Below the pieces are notes generated by a model that did not search any database, had not been told where the DNA came from, and saw nothing but the letters and a program-made list of their open reading frames with translations. 64,000 nucleotides of DNA, from assembly GCF_004208415.1 (NCBI RefSeq), contig NZ_CP035758.1, forward strand, positions 2,604,001 through 2,668,000. Reading direction: 5' to 3'. A program made the position numbers and the translations under genes. This DNA is from Ktedonosporobacter rubrisoli (GTDB lineage Bacteria > Chloroflexota > Ktedonobacteria > Ktedonobacterales > Ktedonobacteraceae). Below are positions 41,469-50,617 of the stretch, in pieces. Numbering within the stretch: the stretch's first letter is position 1; every line of letters starts with the position of its first letter.

Positions 41469-42970
41469 AGCCGCTTCTGCGTCACCTTTCTCCCCCAGGT
41501 ATTCGTATGCAACTAACGCTCTGGTATACTCTTGTCTTTGCCTTCCTGCTGGCGATTTCGGGCTATCTGCTGTATAAACATCTTGAAGCTAAATTAGATG
41601 CCAGCCTTGATAGTAATTTGCAAACGCAGGCTCAGCAGATCGCTAAAGGGATCAGCTATGATCATGGTACAATCAGGCTTCATGGGGTAGCCCGTCAGTT
41701 GCCGGATTTCACGCTGAGCGTCGAGGAGGAGCGTTCTCAGCATGTAGATGTTGCCTTTAGCGTTCTTGTGCGCTTGCTCGATAGCCGAGGCACGCCCTTA
41801 CACGAGACACCGGCCTTTGAGAACTTGATGGTGCCCGAGGCAAGCGTAACGCAACCCCTGCAAGGTGCCTCCTGGCATGGAACGATCTGGGCGCAGGATG
41901 GACAGGAGGTCCAGCTCTATAGCCAGGCGCTCAGCCAGAATGGCAAGCCTTATGCGGTAATCCAGATAGGTCAGCCGTTAGGTGAACTGCATCATACGCT
42001 ACAGAATATTGCGCGCGAGCTTTTCATGCAAGGAGGCTTGATTCTGCTTTGCAGCGCCCTGGGCAGCTATTGGCTAGCTGCGCGCGCTTTAGCCCCTATT
42101 CAACAGTTGACCCGGGCGGCCCGCGATATTAAACGTGGCGATTTGCAACAACGTGTCCCCGTACCTCGTTCAACTGACGAAGTGCACTTTCTAGCCAGTA
42201 CCTTCAACGAAATGATCGCCAGCCTTGAAGAGATCTTTCGCCGCCAGCGCCGCTTTGTCGCCGATGCGTCCCATGAGCTGCGTACTCCCGTAACGGCGAT
42301 TCGTAGTAAGACGGATCTAGCCTTGCTTCAAGCCGATCTTCCGGCAGAGTATGCGCAGATGCTGCAAGAGATCAAGGGCGAAACTGAACGGCTAGGACGC
42401 CTCATTAGCGATTTGCTCGCCTTAGCGCGTGGAGATGAGCACCAGACGCACTTTGAACTGGAACCAGTGAGCCTCGATCGTCTTGTGCAGGCTGTTGCCT
42501 CTACTGCCGAAGCGCTGGCTCTAGAGCGTGGAATTGAGCTGCAAGTTCAGGCAGCGCAACATACTGTTGTGCTTGGCGATGAGGCGCGGCTGATCCAGGT
42601 GGTGATGAATCTACTGGATAATGCGTTACGCTATACCGAGGTGGGAGGAAGCGTTATACTTTTGGTGGAGCACGACGAAGTTTTAGCACATCTGATGGTC
42701 AAGGATACCGGAAGCGGTATTGCTCCTGAACATCTCCCTCATATCTTTGAGCGTTTCTATCGCGCCGATCCCGCGCGTACACAAACGACAAGCACCGGAA
42801 GTGGATTAGGTCTCTCGATTGTTGAGTGGATTGTCACTGTGCACAAGGGAACTGTAAAGGTTGAGAGTCAGCCAGGAAAGGGCTCAACCTTTAGCGTGGC
42901 TTTACCGCTGGCCCCTGCAGAGTTTTGGGCAAATGAAGATGAACCACAGGATAGCCTGCATATATCCTGA
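41465..42970 (+). CDS. Membrane sensor histidine kinase
   Basis: This 501-residue kinase starts at the ATG at 41465, which overlaps the regulator stop; the frame before it runs inside the regulator gene. The first membrane segment is about residues 16-38, an extracytoplasmic sensor domain spans about 39-180, the second segment is about 182-205, then HAMP, HisKA (FVADASHELRTPVTAIRSK, phosphorylated His) and HATPase_c (NLLDNALRYTEVGG, DTGSGIAPEHLPHIFERFYR, GSGLGLSIVEWIV). It is a classic EnvZ/CusS-like architecture. Confidence 0.92.
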   Translation: MKPLLRHLSPPGIRMQLTLWYTLVFAFLLAISGYLLYKHLEAKLDASLDSNLQTQAQQIAKGISYDHGTIRLHGVARQLPDFTLSVEEERSQHVDVAFSVLVRLLDSRGTPLHETPAFENLMVPEASVTQPLQGASWHGTIWAQDGQEVQLYSQALSQNGKPYAVIQIGQPLGELHHTLQNIARELFMQGGLILLCSALGSYWLAARALAPIQQLTRAARDIKRGDLQQRVPVPRSTDEVHFLASTFNEMIASLEEIFRRQRRFVADASHELRTPVTAIRSKTDLALLQADLPAEYAQMLQEIKGETERLGRLISDLLALARGDEHQTHFELEPVSLDRLVQAVASTAEALALERGIELQVQAAQHTVVLGDEARLIQVVMNLLDNALRYTEVGGSVILLVEHDEVLAHLMVKDTGSGIAPEHLPHIFERFYRADPARTQTTSTGSGLGLSIVEWIVTVHKGTVKVESQPGKGSTFSVALPLAPAEFWANEDEPQDSLHIS

Positions 42971-43147
42971 TCCTTCTCTTGACATCTGACTGGGGACATA
43001 TTATATTCTTAAACATATCTCTATCCCCTGTCCGGGGGTATGGGTATGTTTAAGACAACGCAAATCGGCCCAAAGGGTAGGGATGCTATGGCCGTTAAGC
43101 TGCAAGTTTTATGCTCCAATCGAAGCACAGAAGGAGAAAAAATAGGA

Positions 43148-43588
43148 ATGAAGTTACATTGGTTATCCGGCATCTTGTTGGGAGTGACGTTACTGTTTAT
43201 GACTGCCTGTGGTAGTTCAACTACCTCTTCAACCGCCAACTCGTCGACAGTACCACAGGATGTTACAGTCAAGCTCTCGGATTTCAAAATTGACTCGTCG
43301 CTCTCCAGTTTTGCCCCTGGCACCACTTATCGTTTTGTGATCACCAATGATGGACGCACAAACCATGAATTTATGATTATGCCTAAGGCGGAGGGCAATA
43401 TGGGAGGTATGGACATGTCGCACATGGATGGGATGGCCTTAACGGCTCTTGATGATATTAAGCCGGGTGAGACGAAGACGCTCGAATATACCTTTGCCGC
43501 TTCTACTGCGGGCTCACGTCCAGAATTTGCTTGCTATTTGCCAGGACATTATGAGGCTGGTATGAAACATGATGTAAGCGTAAAATAA
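43148..43588 (+). CDS. Cupredoxin-like lipoprotein
   Basis: This 146-residue exported protein starts at the ATG at 43148 (signal MKLHWLSGILLGVTLLFMTAC with Cys at about 21, then a Ser/Thr linker); GAAGGAG is upstream. The domain is a plastocyanin/azurin-like cupredoxin: NHEFMIMPK supplies the first His, and FACYLPGHYEAGM supplies Cys, His and Met in the order and spacing of a type 1 copper site. A Met/His-rich insertion (MGGMDMSHMDGM) between them could bind extra copper. It follows the OmpR/kinase pair 177 bases downstream, so it may be a target of that system. Electron transfer or copper handling at the cell surface is inferred. Confidence 0.88.
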   Translation: MKLHWLSGILLGVTLLFMTACGSSTTSSTANSSTVPQDVTVKLSDFKIDSSLSSFAPGTTYRFVITNDGRTNHEFMIMPKAEGNMGGMDMSHMDGMALTALDDIKPGETKTLEYTFAASTAGSRPEFACYLPGHYEAGMKHDVSVK

Positions 43589-43759
43589 CTGAAACTGATG
43601 TTTGGATCTCGCCCGCTCTTGAAGAGCGAGAAGGGCGGGTGAAAGTTGCTAAAAATTACTTTACATCAATCAAGTTAAGGATAGTTAGCGTCACGCGTAT
43701 CCACTAAGGATAGGTGGCAAGACAATGCGTGTAGAGCTTAGCAACTGTGCAACGCAGGG

Positions 43760-44422
43760 CTACTTGAGATGTGCTTCGCGGGCCAGAACAATGGCCTGCG
43801 CACGATCAGCGACCTGTAGTTTGCTGAAAATATTCGAGACGTAATTGCGCACTGTGTTATGGCTCAGGACCAGGCGCTCGGCGATTTCTGTGTTGCTAAG
43901 GCCTTGCGCGATTAGCTCCAGGATCTCACGTTCGCGCCTGGTCAGATCGGGAAATGGTAATTCTGGCGCTGCACTCTCAGGTAGGGATGTTGCGAAAAAA
44001 TTCATAAGGCGCAAGGCTATAGCGGGACCGAAAATTGCCTCGCCACTACCTACCGCGCGAATCGCCCGTAGGATATCGTTCTTCTGTGCATCTTTAAGCA
44101 CATACCCGAGCACGCCGGCTTTCATAGCCGCGAAGACAGAAGCATCGTCTTCAAACATAGTAATGACCAAGATTCGGATGTGCGGATTAATATGCAAAAT
44201 ACGGCGTGTGGCTTCGATCCCGTTCATGCCTGGCATGCGGATATCCATTAAGATGATATCTGGCTGTAGCTGTTCTGCTTGCCTTACAGCATCTTCTCCA
44301 GTGACAGCCTCCCCAACGACTTCAAAATCGGCTTGAGCCTGCAACAAACTTAGCAGGCCGTGACGAAAAAGGGGATGATCATCGGCAAGCAGAATGCGTA
44401 ATTTAGCGTTTGTTTGCTCCAT
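43760..44422 (-). CDS. NarL/FixJ-family response regulator
   Basis: This 220-residue regulator has a receiver domain (ILLADDHPLFRHGLLSLLQ, Asp in IILMDIRMPGMNGIEATRR, Lys in YVLKDAQKND) and a LuxR-type helix-turn-helix (LTRREREILELIAQGLSNTE and TVRNYVSNIFSKL). It overlaps the kinase gene upstream by 20 bases, so the two form a LiaSR/DesRK-like pair. Confidence 0.93.
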   Translation of the reverse strand: MEQTNAKLRILLADDHPLFRHGLLSLLQAQADFEVVGEAVTGEDAVRQAEQLQPDIILMDIRMPGMNGIEATRRILHINPHIRILVITMFEDDASVFAAMKAGVLGYVLKDAQKNDILRAIRAVGSGEAIFGPAIALRLMNFFATSLPESAAPELPFPDLTRREREILELIAQGLSNTEIAERLVLSHNTVRNYVSNIFSKLQVADRAQAIVLAREAHLK

Positions 44423-46616
44423 CGACTACTCCTGTGCGTAAGGGGAACCGGGCACAGACGCGCGTGCCCACTCCGTTGTTGGATTCGATGACACAAGTTC
44501 CTCCAATTTCCTCTGCTCGCTCGCGCATCGAGAGGCTACCTATGCCCATGTGGGGCGCGGCAGATATACCAATCCCGTCATCAATAATCTCTACTTGTAG
44601 CACATCTGCTGCGCTCAAGCGTATCCAGCAGATGTTGGCCTTGGCATGTTTCACGACATTCATAAGGCCTTCCTGGATTATACGATAGGCGGCAACTTCG
44701 ACGGCGGCGGGCAAAGCTTGTAGCGTTTCTGGAGCCTGCACAATGACTTTTAAGCTCGCCTCTTTCTTCGGCGAGGATGGGCTTATTGCCCCAGTACCCA
44801 TCTGCTGAATTGCGTATTCGCGTATTGCCGCGATGAGACCCAATTGATCTAATGTCGGAGGCCGCAAATTGTAGGCAAGTTGTCTGATGTCGGCGATAGT
44901 AGTTCGTAACTCTTTTTCGAGCTCCCTGGCCATCTGGGCAGCGGAGGGCGAATTGGTAAGCGCAACTTCGCTTATCGTGTTGGCTGAGAGCGCAAGCGCC
45001 GCCAGTGTAGGGGCAACGCCATCGTGCAGATCACGGCGTATACGGTAGCGTTCCTCTTCGCGGGCCAGGACGAGTTGCTCACGAGAACGTTGCAAATCGC
45101 TAGTTAAGCGTTGTAGATTGGAGGTGAGGTGTGCCGCGTGAATAACCAGCTCCGCTCTTCGGGCCAACTCTTGCAGCAACTTTTGATCTGATTCTGTAAA
45201 AATCTCATGTGGGCCGCGTGGGGCCAACACCATTTCGCCTAACCGCCCCGCTTGCCCCACGAGCGGTATCTTCAGTAACGCCTCTCGCTCTATCCCGGCT
45301 ATCTCCCCAAAGGCTGCATTGACTCTCTGCATACCATCTTCTTCCAGGATAATAGCCGCGTAAGGCAGCATAAGGGCCTGGGCCGCTACCTCGGTTATTG
45401 CTTGTAGCGCGGCCTGGGGAAGTAGCGTTCTTTCTAAACGTTGGTTCAGACGCGCGAGCACAACATAGGGGGCATCGCGCTCCCCATACAACAGTTTATT
45501 TACATTACGCTGTAAGATAGCACGTAGCGGCTGTATCAAGGCAGCTATAAGCCCAGTTGCTAGCAGTGGAACAAGGGGGTTATTGTTAGTTTGAAATAGG
45601 ATTGCGCTCCCACCAACTATGGAGATATAGAGAGCGACGATGCACACACTCAAAAGAGCATAGACCAGGGTACGGTTGATAAATAGGCCGAGATCCCATA
45701 AGCGATAGCGTAAAACAGCGATACCAAGGGTTAAGGGCAGCAAAATTCCTGCCAGGAGTATGCCTGCTCGGGAAGTGAGAACGAGAATACTGTAGGAGCT
45801 AAAGAAGAGCTTGACAGAAAATCGGCCCAGAAAGGCGGCAATTTGCAGGGTCAGGCCGCATACTACCCAGCGACTTTGCTGGCGCTGTACATTGTCAACT
45901 AAGCTTGTATAACGATAAATAAGAATGAGCTCAGCAGTAACCTGCATAATGAGGTTGAATATATCTTGGGATAACGGATACCATGCTTTTGAAGTGGCGG
46001 GCCAGAAAGAGATAGCTATACGTGCTAGGATGAACAGAACGAATATCCCTGTAGCTACAAATTCTTTGCGCGAGATGAAACGCCCATCGGGAAAAAGCAG
46101 AAAAAAGAAAAACCAGAGCGAAGGTCCACAAAAATCGAGCAATAATAGCAGGAAAGACCATATTGACGAGTGAGGGGCTAGAATATCATAAAATGGCCTG
46201 AATGAAATAGTTCCCCCTAGTGTAACTAGCATAAAACCAGTATATAGGGCTATCCATTTGCGCGGAGTGTGCCAGAAAATGAGTGTGGCTACGCTGAAAA
46301 AGACGCTGGCCTGAAGGAGACTGAGGATCATAAAAGAAACATTTAGCATATCCGCAGAGACTCCCCAGTTCTGGAGCGCGAGCGCCTCGGAAGGCGAGAA
46401 GGCACATGTAGGACTTTCGCAGTTCTTTACGAAGGCAGGAAAGCTTAGCAGGATGTGAGTTCCTATAAACAGGACTACAAACAACCAGGCAATCTGCAGT
46501 ATAAGCAGTTTTTTGCGGGCAATGGGAAGCATCTGCACATCCCTGGGCCGGAACACATGGGCTAGCCAGGGTTGAGCGATAAAAGATCTATCTATCCGCC
46601 AAAATGAACGTTTCAT
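44403..46616 (-). CDS. Multi-spanning sensor histidine kinase (HisKA_3, NarX/DesK-like)
   Basis: This 737-residue kinase has about eight or nine membrane segments (roughly residues 30-350), a GAF-like segment (about 370-500), the dimerisation and phospho-acceptor helix EEERYRIRRDLHDGVAPTL, and a compact HATPase_c with DDGIGISAAPHMGIGSLSM and RERAEEIGG. The polytopic N-terminus implies sensing within or at the membrane, as with lipid-fluidity or envelope-stress kinases. Its partner is the overlapping NarL regulator. Confidence 0.9.
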   Translation of the reverse strand: MKRSFWRIDRSFIAQPWLAHVFRPRDVQMLPIARKKLLILQIAWLFVVLFIGTHILLSFPAFVKNCESPTCAFSPSEALALQNWGVSADMLNVSFMILSLLQASVFFSVATLIFWHTPRKWIALYTGFMLVTLGGTISFRPFYDILAPHSSIWSFLLLLLDFCGPSLWFFFFLLFPDGRFISRKEFVATGIFVLFILARIAISFWPATSKAWYPLSQDIFNLIMQVTAELILIYRYTSLVDNVQRQQSRWVVCGLTLQIAAFLGRFSVKLFFSSYSILVLTSRAGILLAGILLPLTLGIAVLRYRLWDLGLFINRTLVYALLSVCIVALYISIVGGSAILFQTNNNPLVPLLATGLIAALIQPLRAILQRNVNKLLYGERDAPYVVLARLNQRLERTLLPQAALQAITEVAAQALMLPYAAIILEEDGMQRVNAAFGEIAGIEREALLKIPLVGQAGRLGEMVLAPRGPHEIFTESDQKLLQELARRAELVIHAAHLTSNLQRLTSDLQRSREQLVLAREEERYRIRRDLHDGVAPTLAALALSANTISEVALTNSPSAAQMARELEKELRTTIADIRQLAYNLRPPTLDQLGLIAAIREYAIQQMGTGAISPSSPKKEASLKVIVQAPETLQALPAAVEVAAYRIIQEGLMNVVKHAKANICWIRLSAADVLQVEIIDDGIGISAAPHMGIGSLSMRERAEEIGGTCVIESNNGVGTRVCARFPLRTGVVDGANKR

Positions 46617-47304
46617 CGAGTCCTTTCTTATTTCTGCTGTTCAATATACTACGCGTAAGGCTGACTTATTTTACTATACGTACTTAGTTGGATGAAGGTG
46701 CATTTAGTTTTGCTGCTCTTCGCTGCTCTGCCCATCGATGCATAGAATGGAGCACTTCATGGTCTCCAGGTCCTATTTTGCCTATGATTGGCTCTTGTGC
46801 CACAGAAATTGTATGATTGTACTGAGGCTCCTTTCCCTTGACAGGCTCACCTTTATCTTGTAGTATTTAATGCTGTATTAATGTTGTGATACACTGATAG
46901 ATAAAAACGAGGAAATGGGAAGTACGTTGCAGATACCATATGCACAGCAATGCCCTATCCCTGCATAGTTGATTGAGCGGATTTGGCACGCCCTGCGAAG
47001 AAGGCATATTTTTTCCAGCGCTAGGGAAGAAAAAGGCCATATCGGCATAATGCCAGACAAGTATTTAATTTACAGCATATGAACGAGACGCTGGAATCCG
47101 CTCATGTGGAAATAAACGTAGGTAAAATGGCTAGGCGGTATTGCTGCCGAGCATTCTCCTCAGCTGGTGGCGGGAGATGAAGAATCTCCTGAACAAGTTT
47201 CAGTATCCTGTGGCGGATCGAAAGGGCGCCCTATCCGGAGCCGTCCACCATGCAGCAAGGATGCTCTTATTTTTCGAAAAGGTCAAGTAGAAAGGCACTA
47301 TAGG
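46617..47304. other. 688-bp divergent gap
   Basis: Reading frames here, including an extension of the murF frame to 47167, have no family resemblance. The only clear element is the promoter at 46838. No structured RNA was recognised. Confidence 0.5.
46838..46866 (+). promoter_or_regulatory. SigA-type promoter for murF-ddl
   Basis: TTGACA (46838-46843) and TAGTAT (46861-46866) are 17 bases apart. If used, the leader before murF would be about 430 bases. Confidence 0.5.
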
Positions 47305-48759
47305 ATGTTTAGTTTCGAGGATCTTCTACAGGGAAACCGGGGACATATCTCTATTGTGGGCACAACCGATCCTGCGCCGGATCTATCCTTCCGTAGCGCG
47401 CAGCACGATAGCCGCCACTGCGGTGTGGGAGATCTTTATATAGCGCTGAAAGGTGCCAGAGTGGATGGGCATGACTTTATCCCTGACGCGGCACGAGCCG
47501 GGGCCATTGGCGCCCTCTGTACCACGCCTCACGCGGACGTTCCTCCAGGTTTTCTTCAATTTGTTGTGCCAGATGTCGTCAAAGCTGTCCAGGCTACCGC
47601 GCGGGTGAGAGTGCAACGACAGCCAGAAACCATAAAAATAGGTATAACTGGTAGTAGTGGCAAAACGACGACCAAGGAAGCTATTGCGGCTATCCTGAGT
47701 AAAGTTGCTCCAACCTTAAAAACTTACTCCTCTTATAACAATGAGCTTGGCTATCCCCTTACCCTTTTGAGTTTGCAAGCAGAGCATCGCTATGCAGTTC
47801 TGGAGATGGGAACCGAGCGTATAGGAGAGCTACGTGAGCTTTGTGAAACGATTGCGCGCCCCGATTGGTCTGTCATTATTACTGTCGGCGCGGCTCATTT
47901 GAAATACTTTGGCACACGAGAAAACGTCGCCATTGGCAAGAGCGAACTTGTGCAGGTGCTCTCAGAAGAAGGCATAGCTTTGTTGAACTATGACGACCAG
48001 CGGGTACGGGCGATGAACGAGAAGACCAGAGCACGTGTAATCTACTATGGCAGAGATGCCCAGGCCGATGTGCGCGCGGTGGAGCTTCAAGGGCTTGGTC
48101 TCTTCGGCACCCATTTTATCCTGTGCGTTGAGCGGCAGAAGATTCCGGTGAAACTGGCATTGCCGGGCGCACACGGAGTCACCACGGCGCTGGCTGCTGC
48201 GGCTGTTGGCCATGCGGCGGGTATACCGCTTGATGTCATACGCGATGGATTAGAGACGCTTACACCGTTTAAAGGACGGGGTGAAGTCAGGCGCGGCGCA
48301 GGTCCCAATGGTAGTACAGTCATCGATGATACTTACAATTCCGTCCAGGAATCCCTTATTATAATGACACAGGCTCTGCGCGAAACACCGTTGCCGGCCA
48401 CTGGCAAGCGTTGGGCGGTTCTGGGGGAAGTGATGGAGCAGGGAGACTATACCTTGGAGGGACACTATTCTGTGGGGAAGGCTCTCAATGGCACCTGCGA
48501 CTATCTGGTGGCCATTGGAGACTACGCCCGCTACTTTATCCAAGGCGCGCAGGAGTCGGGCATGCCGGCACAAAACATCTATTACTTTCAGGTCGATCCC
48601 TATCAGGAGGCCGAGGTAGAGGAGGCCAAACGCGCAGCTGTTGCCCTGCTCAAGGAGAAAGTGAAGTCTGATGACCTGGTTCTGGTCAAGGGTGGGCATC
48701 GCTTGCACATGGAAACCATGGTAGCCCTCCTCACAGACCAAAAAGGAGAAGAAGAATGA
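47305..48759 (+). CDS. murF: UDP-N-acetylmuramoyl-tripeptide--D-alanyl-D-alanine ligase
   Basis: This enzyme adds D-Ala-D-Ala to the UDP-MurNAc tripeptide in the cytoplasm, the last soluble step of peptidoglycan precursor synthesis. I set the start at the ATG at 47305 ([19 protein letters not shown]), giving 484 residues; the preceding 46 codons do not look like MurF. Domains: N-terminal uridine-binding ([19 protein letters not shown]), central ATPase with [15 protein letters not shown] and [17 protein letters not shown]-like [12 protein letters not shown], and C-terminal [11 protein letters not shown]. It overlaps ddl by four bases, so the product of ddl is made next to its user. Most bacteria keep murF inside the division and cell wall cluster. 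Confidence 0.92.
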   Translation: MFSFEDLLQGNRGHISIVGTTDPAPDLSFRSAQHDSRHCGVGDLYIALKGARVDGHDFIPDAARAGAIGALCTTPHADVPPGFLQFVVPDVVKAVQATARVRVQRQPETIKIGITGSSGKTTTKEAIAAILSKVAPTLKTYSSYNNELGYPLTLLSLQAEHRYAVLEMGTERIGELRELCETIARPDWSVIITVGAAHLKYFGTRENVAIGKSELVQVLSEEGIALLNYDDQRVRAMNEKTRARVIYYGRDAQADVRAVELQGLGLFGTHFILCVERQKIPVKLALPGAHGVTTALAAAAVGHAAGIPLDVIRDGLETLTPFKGRGEVRRGAGPNGSTVIDDTYNSVQESLIIMTQALRETPLPATGKRWAVLGEVMEQGDYTLEGHYSVGKALNGTCDYLVAIGDYARYFIQGAQESGMPAQNIYYFQVDPYQEAEVEEAKRAAVALLKEKVKSDDLVLVKGGHRLHMETMVALLTDQKGEEE

Positions 48760-49883
48760 CTATAAAGAAAAAACGCATTGGGGTTGTCTTTGGTGGGCGC
48801 TCTGGCGAGCACGAGGTTTCGCTGAACTCGGCAGCCTCGGCTCTGCAATATCTGGATCGCGAGAAATATGAAGTCATCCCAATTGCGATTACCGAGCAGG
48901 GAAACTGGCTCTGGGGCGTCGAGCCAGAGAAATTGCTCCAGGCCAGAAAAGATCCGGCCCTTGGCGAGTCCCAGGCCGATACTTCCGCTGTGGCAGTAAA
49001 GGCAGGCAGCGATGCTCCGCAATCCTTGATTGACCTTCAGAGTGGAAATCCTCTTTCCAGTGTTGAGGCGCTCGACGTATTCTTTCCCATTTTGCACGGT
49101 CCGCATGGAGAGGATGGCACGATTCAGGGACTCTTTGAGATGGCCAACGTCCCTTACGTCGGGTGTGGTGTGTTGGGCTCGGCAATTGGCATGGATAAGG
49201 AAATCATGAAAAAGATCTTCCACATGGCCGGCTTGCCTCTCGTCGCTTCACTTACCTTTAAGCATCACAGCTGGGAGCGTAATCCCGAGGACGTACTTGA
49301 CACCATAGAGCAGCGCCTGCCCTATCCTTGCTTTGTGAAGCCGGCCAATCTTGGCTCCAGCGTTGGCGTCAACAAGGCACGAGATCGGGCGGAATTGGAG
49401 AGAGCTGTGAAGCTTGCCTTTTCATATGATCGCAAGATCGTTGTCGAGCAAGGCCATGCCGTGCGTGAATTCTCCTGCGCGGTTCTTGGTAACGATGAGC
49501 CGCAAGTCTCGGTCGTTGGCGAGGTCCTGCACGGAAGCGATTTCAATAGCTATGAGGCAAAATACGTAAATCATACGGCTCAGTTCGATATTCCGGCAAC
49601 TCATATTCCCGACGAACAGGCCCAGGAGCTGCGTGCAATGGCGCTGCGGGCTTATAAGGCCCTCGATCTTAATGGGATGGCGCGCGTAGACTTCTTCCTC
49701 GATACAGACACAAATACTTACTATATCAACGAGGTCAACACCATGCCCGGTTTCGAGAAGACGAGCCTGTATCCTCAACTCTGGGCCGTGAGCGGTCTCT
49801 CGTATCCCCAACTCCTGGATCGCCTGATCCAGCTCGCTCAAGAGCGTTATGCGGAGAAGCAGCAACGACGTTATAGCCGGTAA
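48756..49883 (+). CDS. ddl: D-alanine--D-alanine ligase
   Basis: This 375-residue ATP-grasp ligase joins two D-Ala. Motifs: [20 protein letters not shown] at the start, [56 protein letters not shown], the omega-loop [17 protein letters not shown] and the metal site NEVNTMPGF. The Tyr in EAKY argues for D-Ala-D-Ala specificity; D-Ala-D-Lac ligases carry Phe or a different loop there. It overlaps murF and is followed by a GNAT gene 31 bases later. Apart from the gene pairing, nothing suggests a resistance ligase. Confidence 0.93.
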   Translation: MTIKKKRIGVVFGGRSGEHEVSLNSAASALQYLDREKYEVIPIAITEQGNWLWGVEPEKLLQARKDPALGESQADTSAVAVKAGSDAPQSLIDLQSGNPLSSVEALDVFFPILHGPHGEDGTIQGLFEMANVPYVGCGVLGSAIGMDKEIMKKIFHMAGLPLVASLTFKHHSWERNPEDVLDTIEQRLPYPCFVKPANLGSSVGVNKARDRAELERAVKLAFSYDRKIVVEQGHAVREFSCAVLGNDEPQVSVVGEVLHGSDFNSYEAKYVNHTAQFDIPATHIPDEQAQELRAMALRAYKALDLNGMARVDFFLDTDTNTYYINEVNTMPGFEKTSLYPQLWAVSGLSYPQLLDRLIQLAQERYAEKQQRRYSR

Positions 49884-49914
49884 ATCGATGGCAGGAGGTG
49901 AAAGGAATATCATC

Positions 49915-50484
49915 ATGGAGCAAAAAGAAATGCAGAACCCTTTTCTTATAGGGCCGCGCCTCTATGTGCGCCCACTTGAGCCAGAGCAGGATTTTGACAA
50001 GGTGGCCCGCTGGCACAACGACGAGGAGATGCGTAGCTATTTCAATGTCTACCCGAGCAATAATCACCGTATAAAGGAGCGCCTTGGCCAGTTCTATCGA
50101 GAGTTCTCGCATATTTTGTTAGGTGTAGCGCTCAAAGGTGAAGCTGAGATTATGGGTATTGCTGGCTTAAAAGACATCAATATGCTCAATCAGAGTGCCG
50201 AGTTCTATGTGAAAATCGATCCTTCTCGGCAGGGTAAGGGGTACGGCACTGAGGCAACAAAACTCCTGTTACGTTACGGTTTTCTTGAGCTAAATCTCAA
50301 CCGTATCCAGACCCAGGATATGGAGGAGAATATTGCTGGCTGGCGTGCCGATGAGAAGGCAGGTTTTAAGTACGAGGCAACCCTGCGACAGATGATTATG
50401 CGCTTTGGCAAATATCACGATGTCCGCGTCTATAGTATTCTACGCGCAGAATATTTAGAGCAGCTCCAACAAGAAAGCCAGTAA
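49915..50484 (+). CDS. GNAT-family N-acetyltransferase
   Basis: This 189-residue acetyltransferase of the RimJ/RimL-like type has PRLYVRPLEPEQDFDKVARW at the start, NQSAEFYVKIDPSRQGKGYGTEATKLLLRYGF (acetyl-CoA-binding R-Q-G-K-G-Y-G loop) and LNLNRIQTQDMEENIAGW. I chose the ATG at 49915 over those at 49849 and 49888, because AAAGGA lies 9 bases upstream and the earlier ones overlap ddl or precede the site. The substrate may be a protein N-terminus, an amino acid or an amine. It may be co-transcribed with murF-ddl. Confidence 0.85.
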   Translation: MEQKEMQNPFLIGPRLYVRPLEPEQDFDKVARWHNDEEMRSYFNVYPSNNHRIKERLGQFYREFSHILLGVALKGEAEIMGIAGLKDINMLNQSAEFYVKIDPSRQGKGYGTEATKLLLRYGFLELNLNRIQTQDMEENIAGWRADEKAGFKYEATLRQMIMRFGKYHDVRVYSILRAEYLEQLQQESQ

Positions 50485-50500
50485 AGCACCTCGGGGAAAA

Positions 50501-50526
50501 GCCTGGAGCAGCTTGCCATTCCAGGC
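50501..50526 (-). terminator. Terminator between convergent GNAT and MFS genes
   Basis: GCCTGGA (50501-50507) pairs with TCCAGGC (50520-50526); on the minus strand the stem is followed by TTTTCCCC. A second stem, CACAAAGCTC/GAGCTTCGTG, lies at 50558-50591 with one mismatch. Both lie between the two stops. Confidence 0.6.
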
Positions 50527-50617
50527 AATCAAGCATGAAAAAGGATCTCCCTCGCGGCACAAAGCTCTACCTCAAAGCGCGGAGCTTCGTGCCAGCGCAT
50601 ATCTTAGCGCAGCAAAA

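Noticed and set aside
47167..47304. N-terminal extension of MurF
   Set aside because: The 46 extra residues have no MurF similarity; the ATG at 47305 gives the usual N-terminus.
48756..49883. Van-type (D-Ala-D-Lac) resistance ligase
   Set aside because: The omega-loop EAKY matches D-Ala-D-Ala ligases, and no vanH or vanX gene is adjacent.
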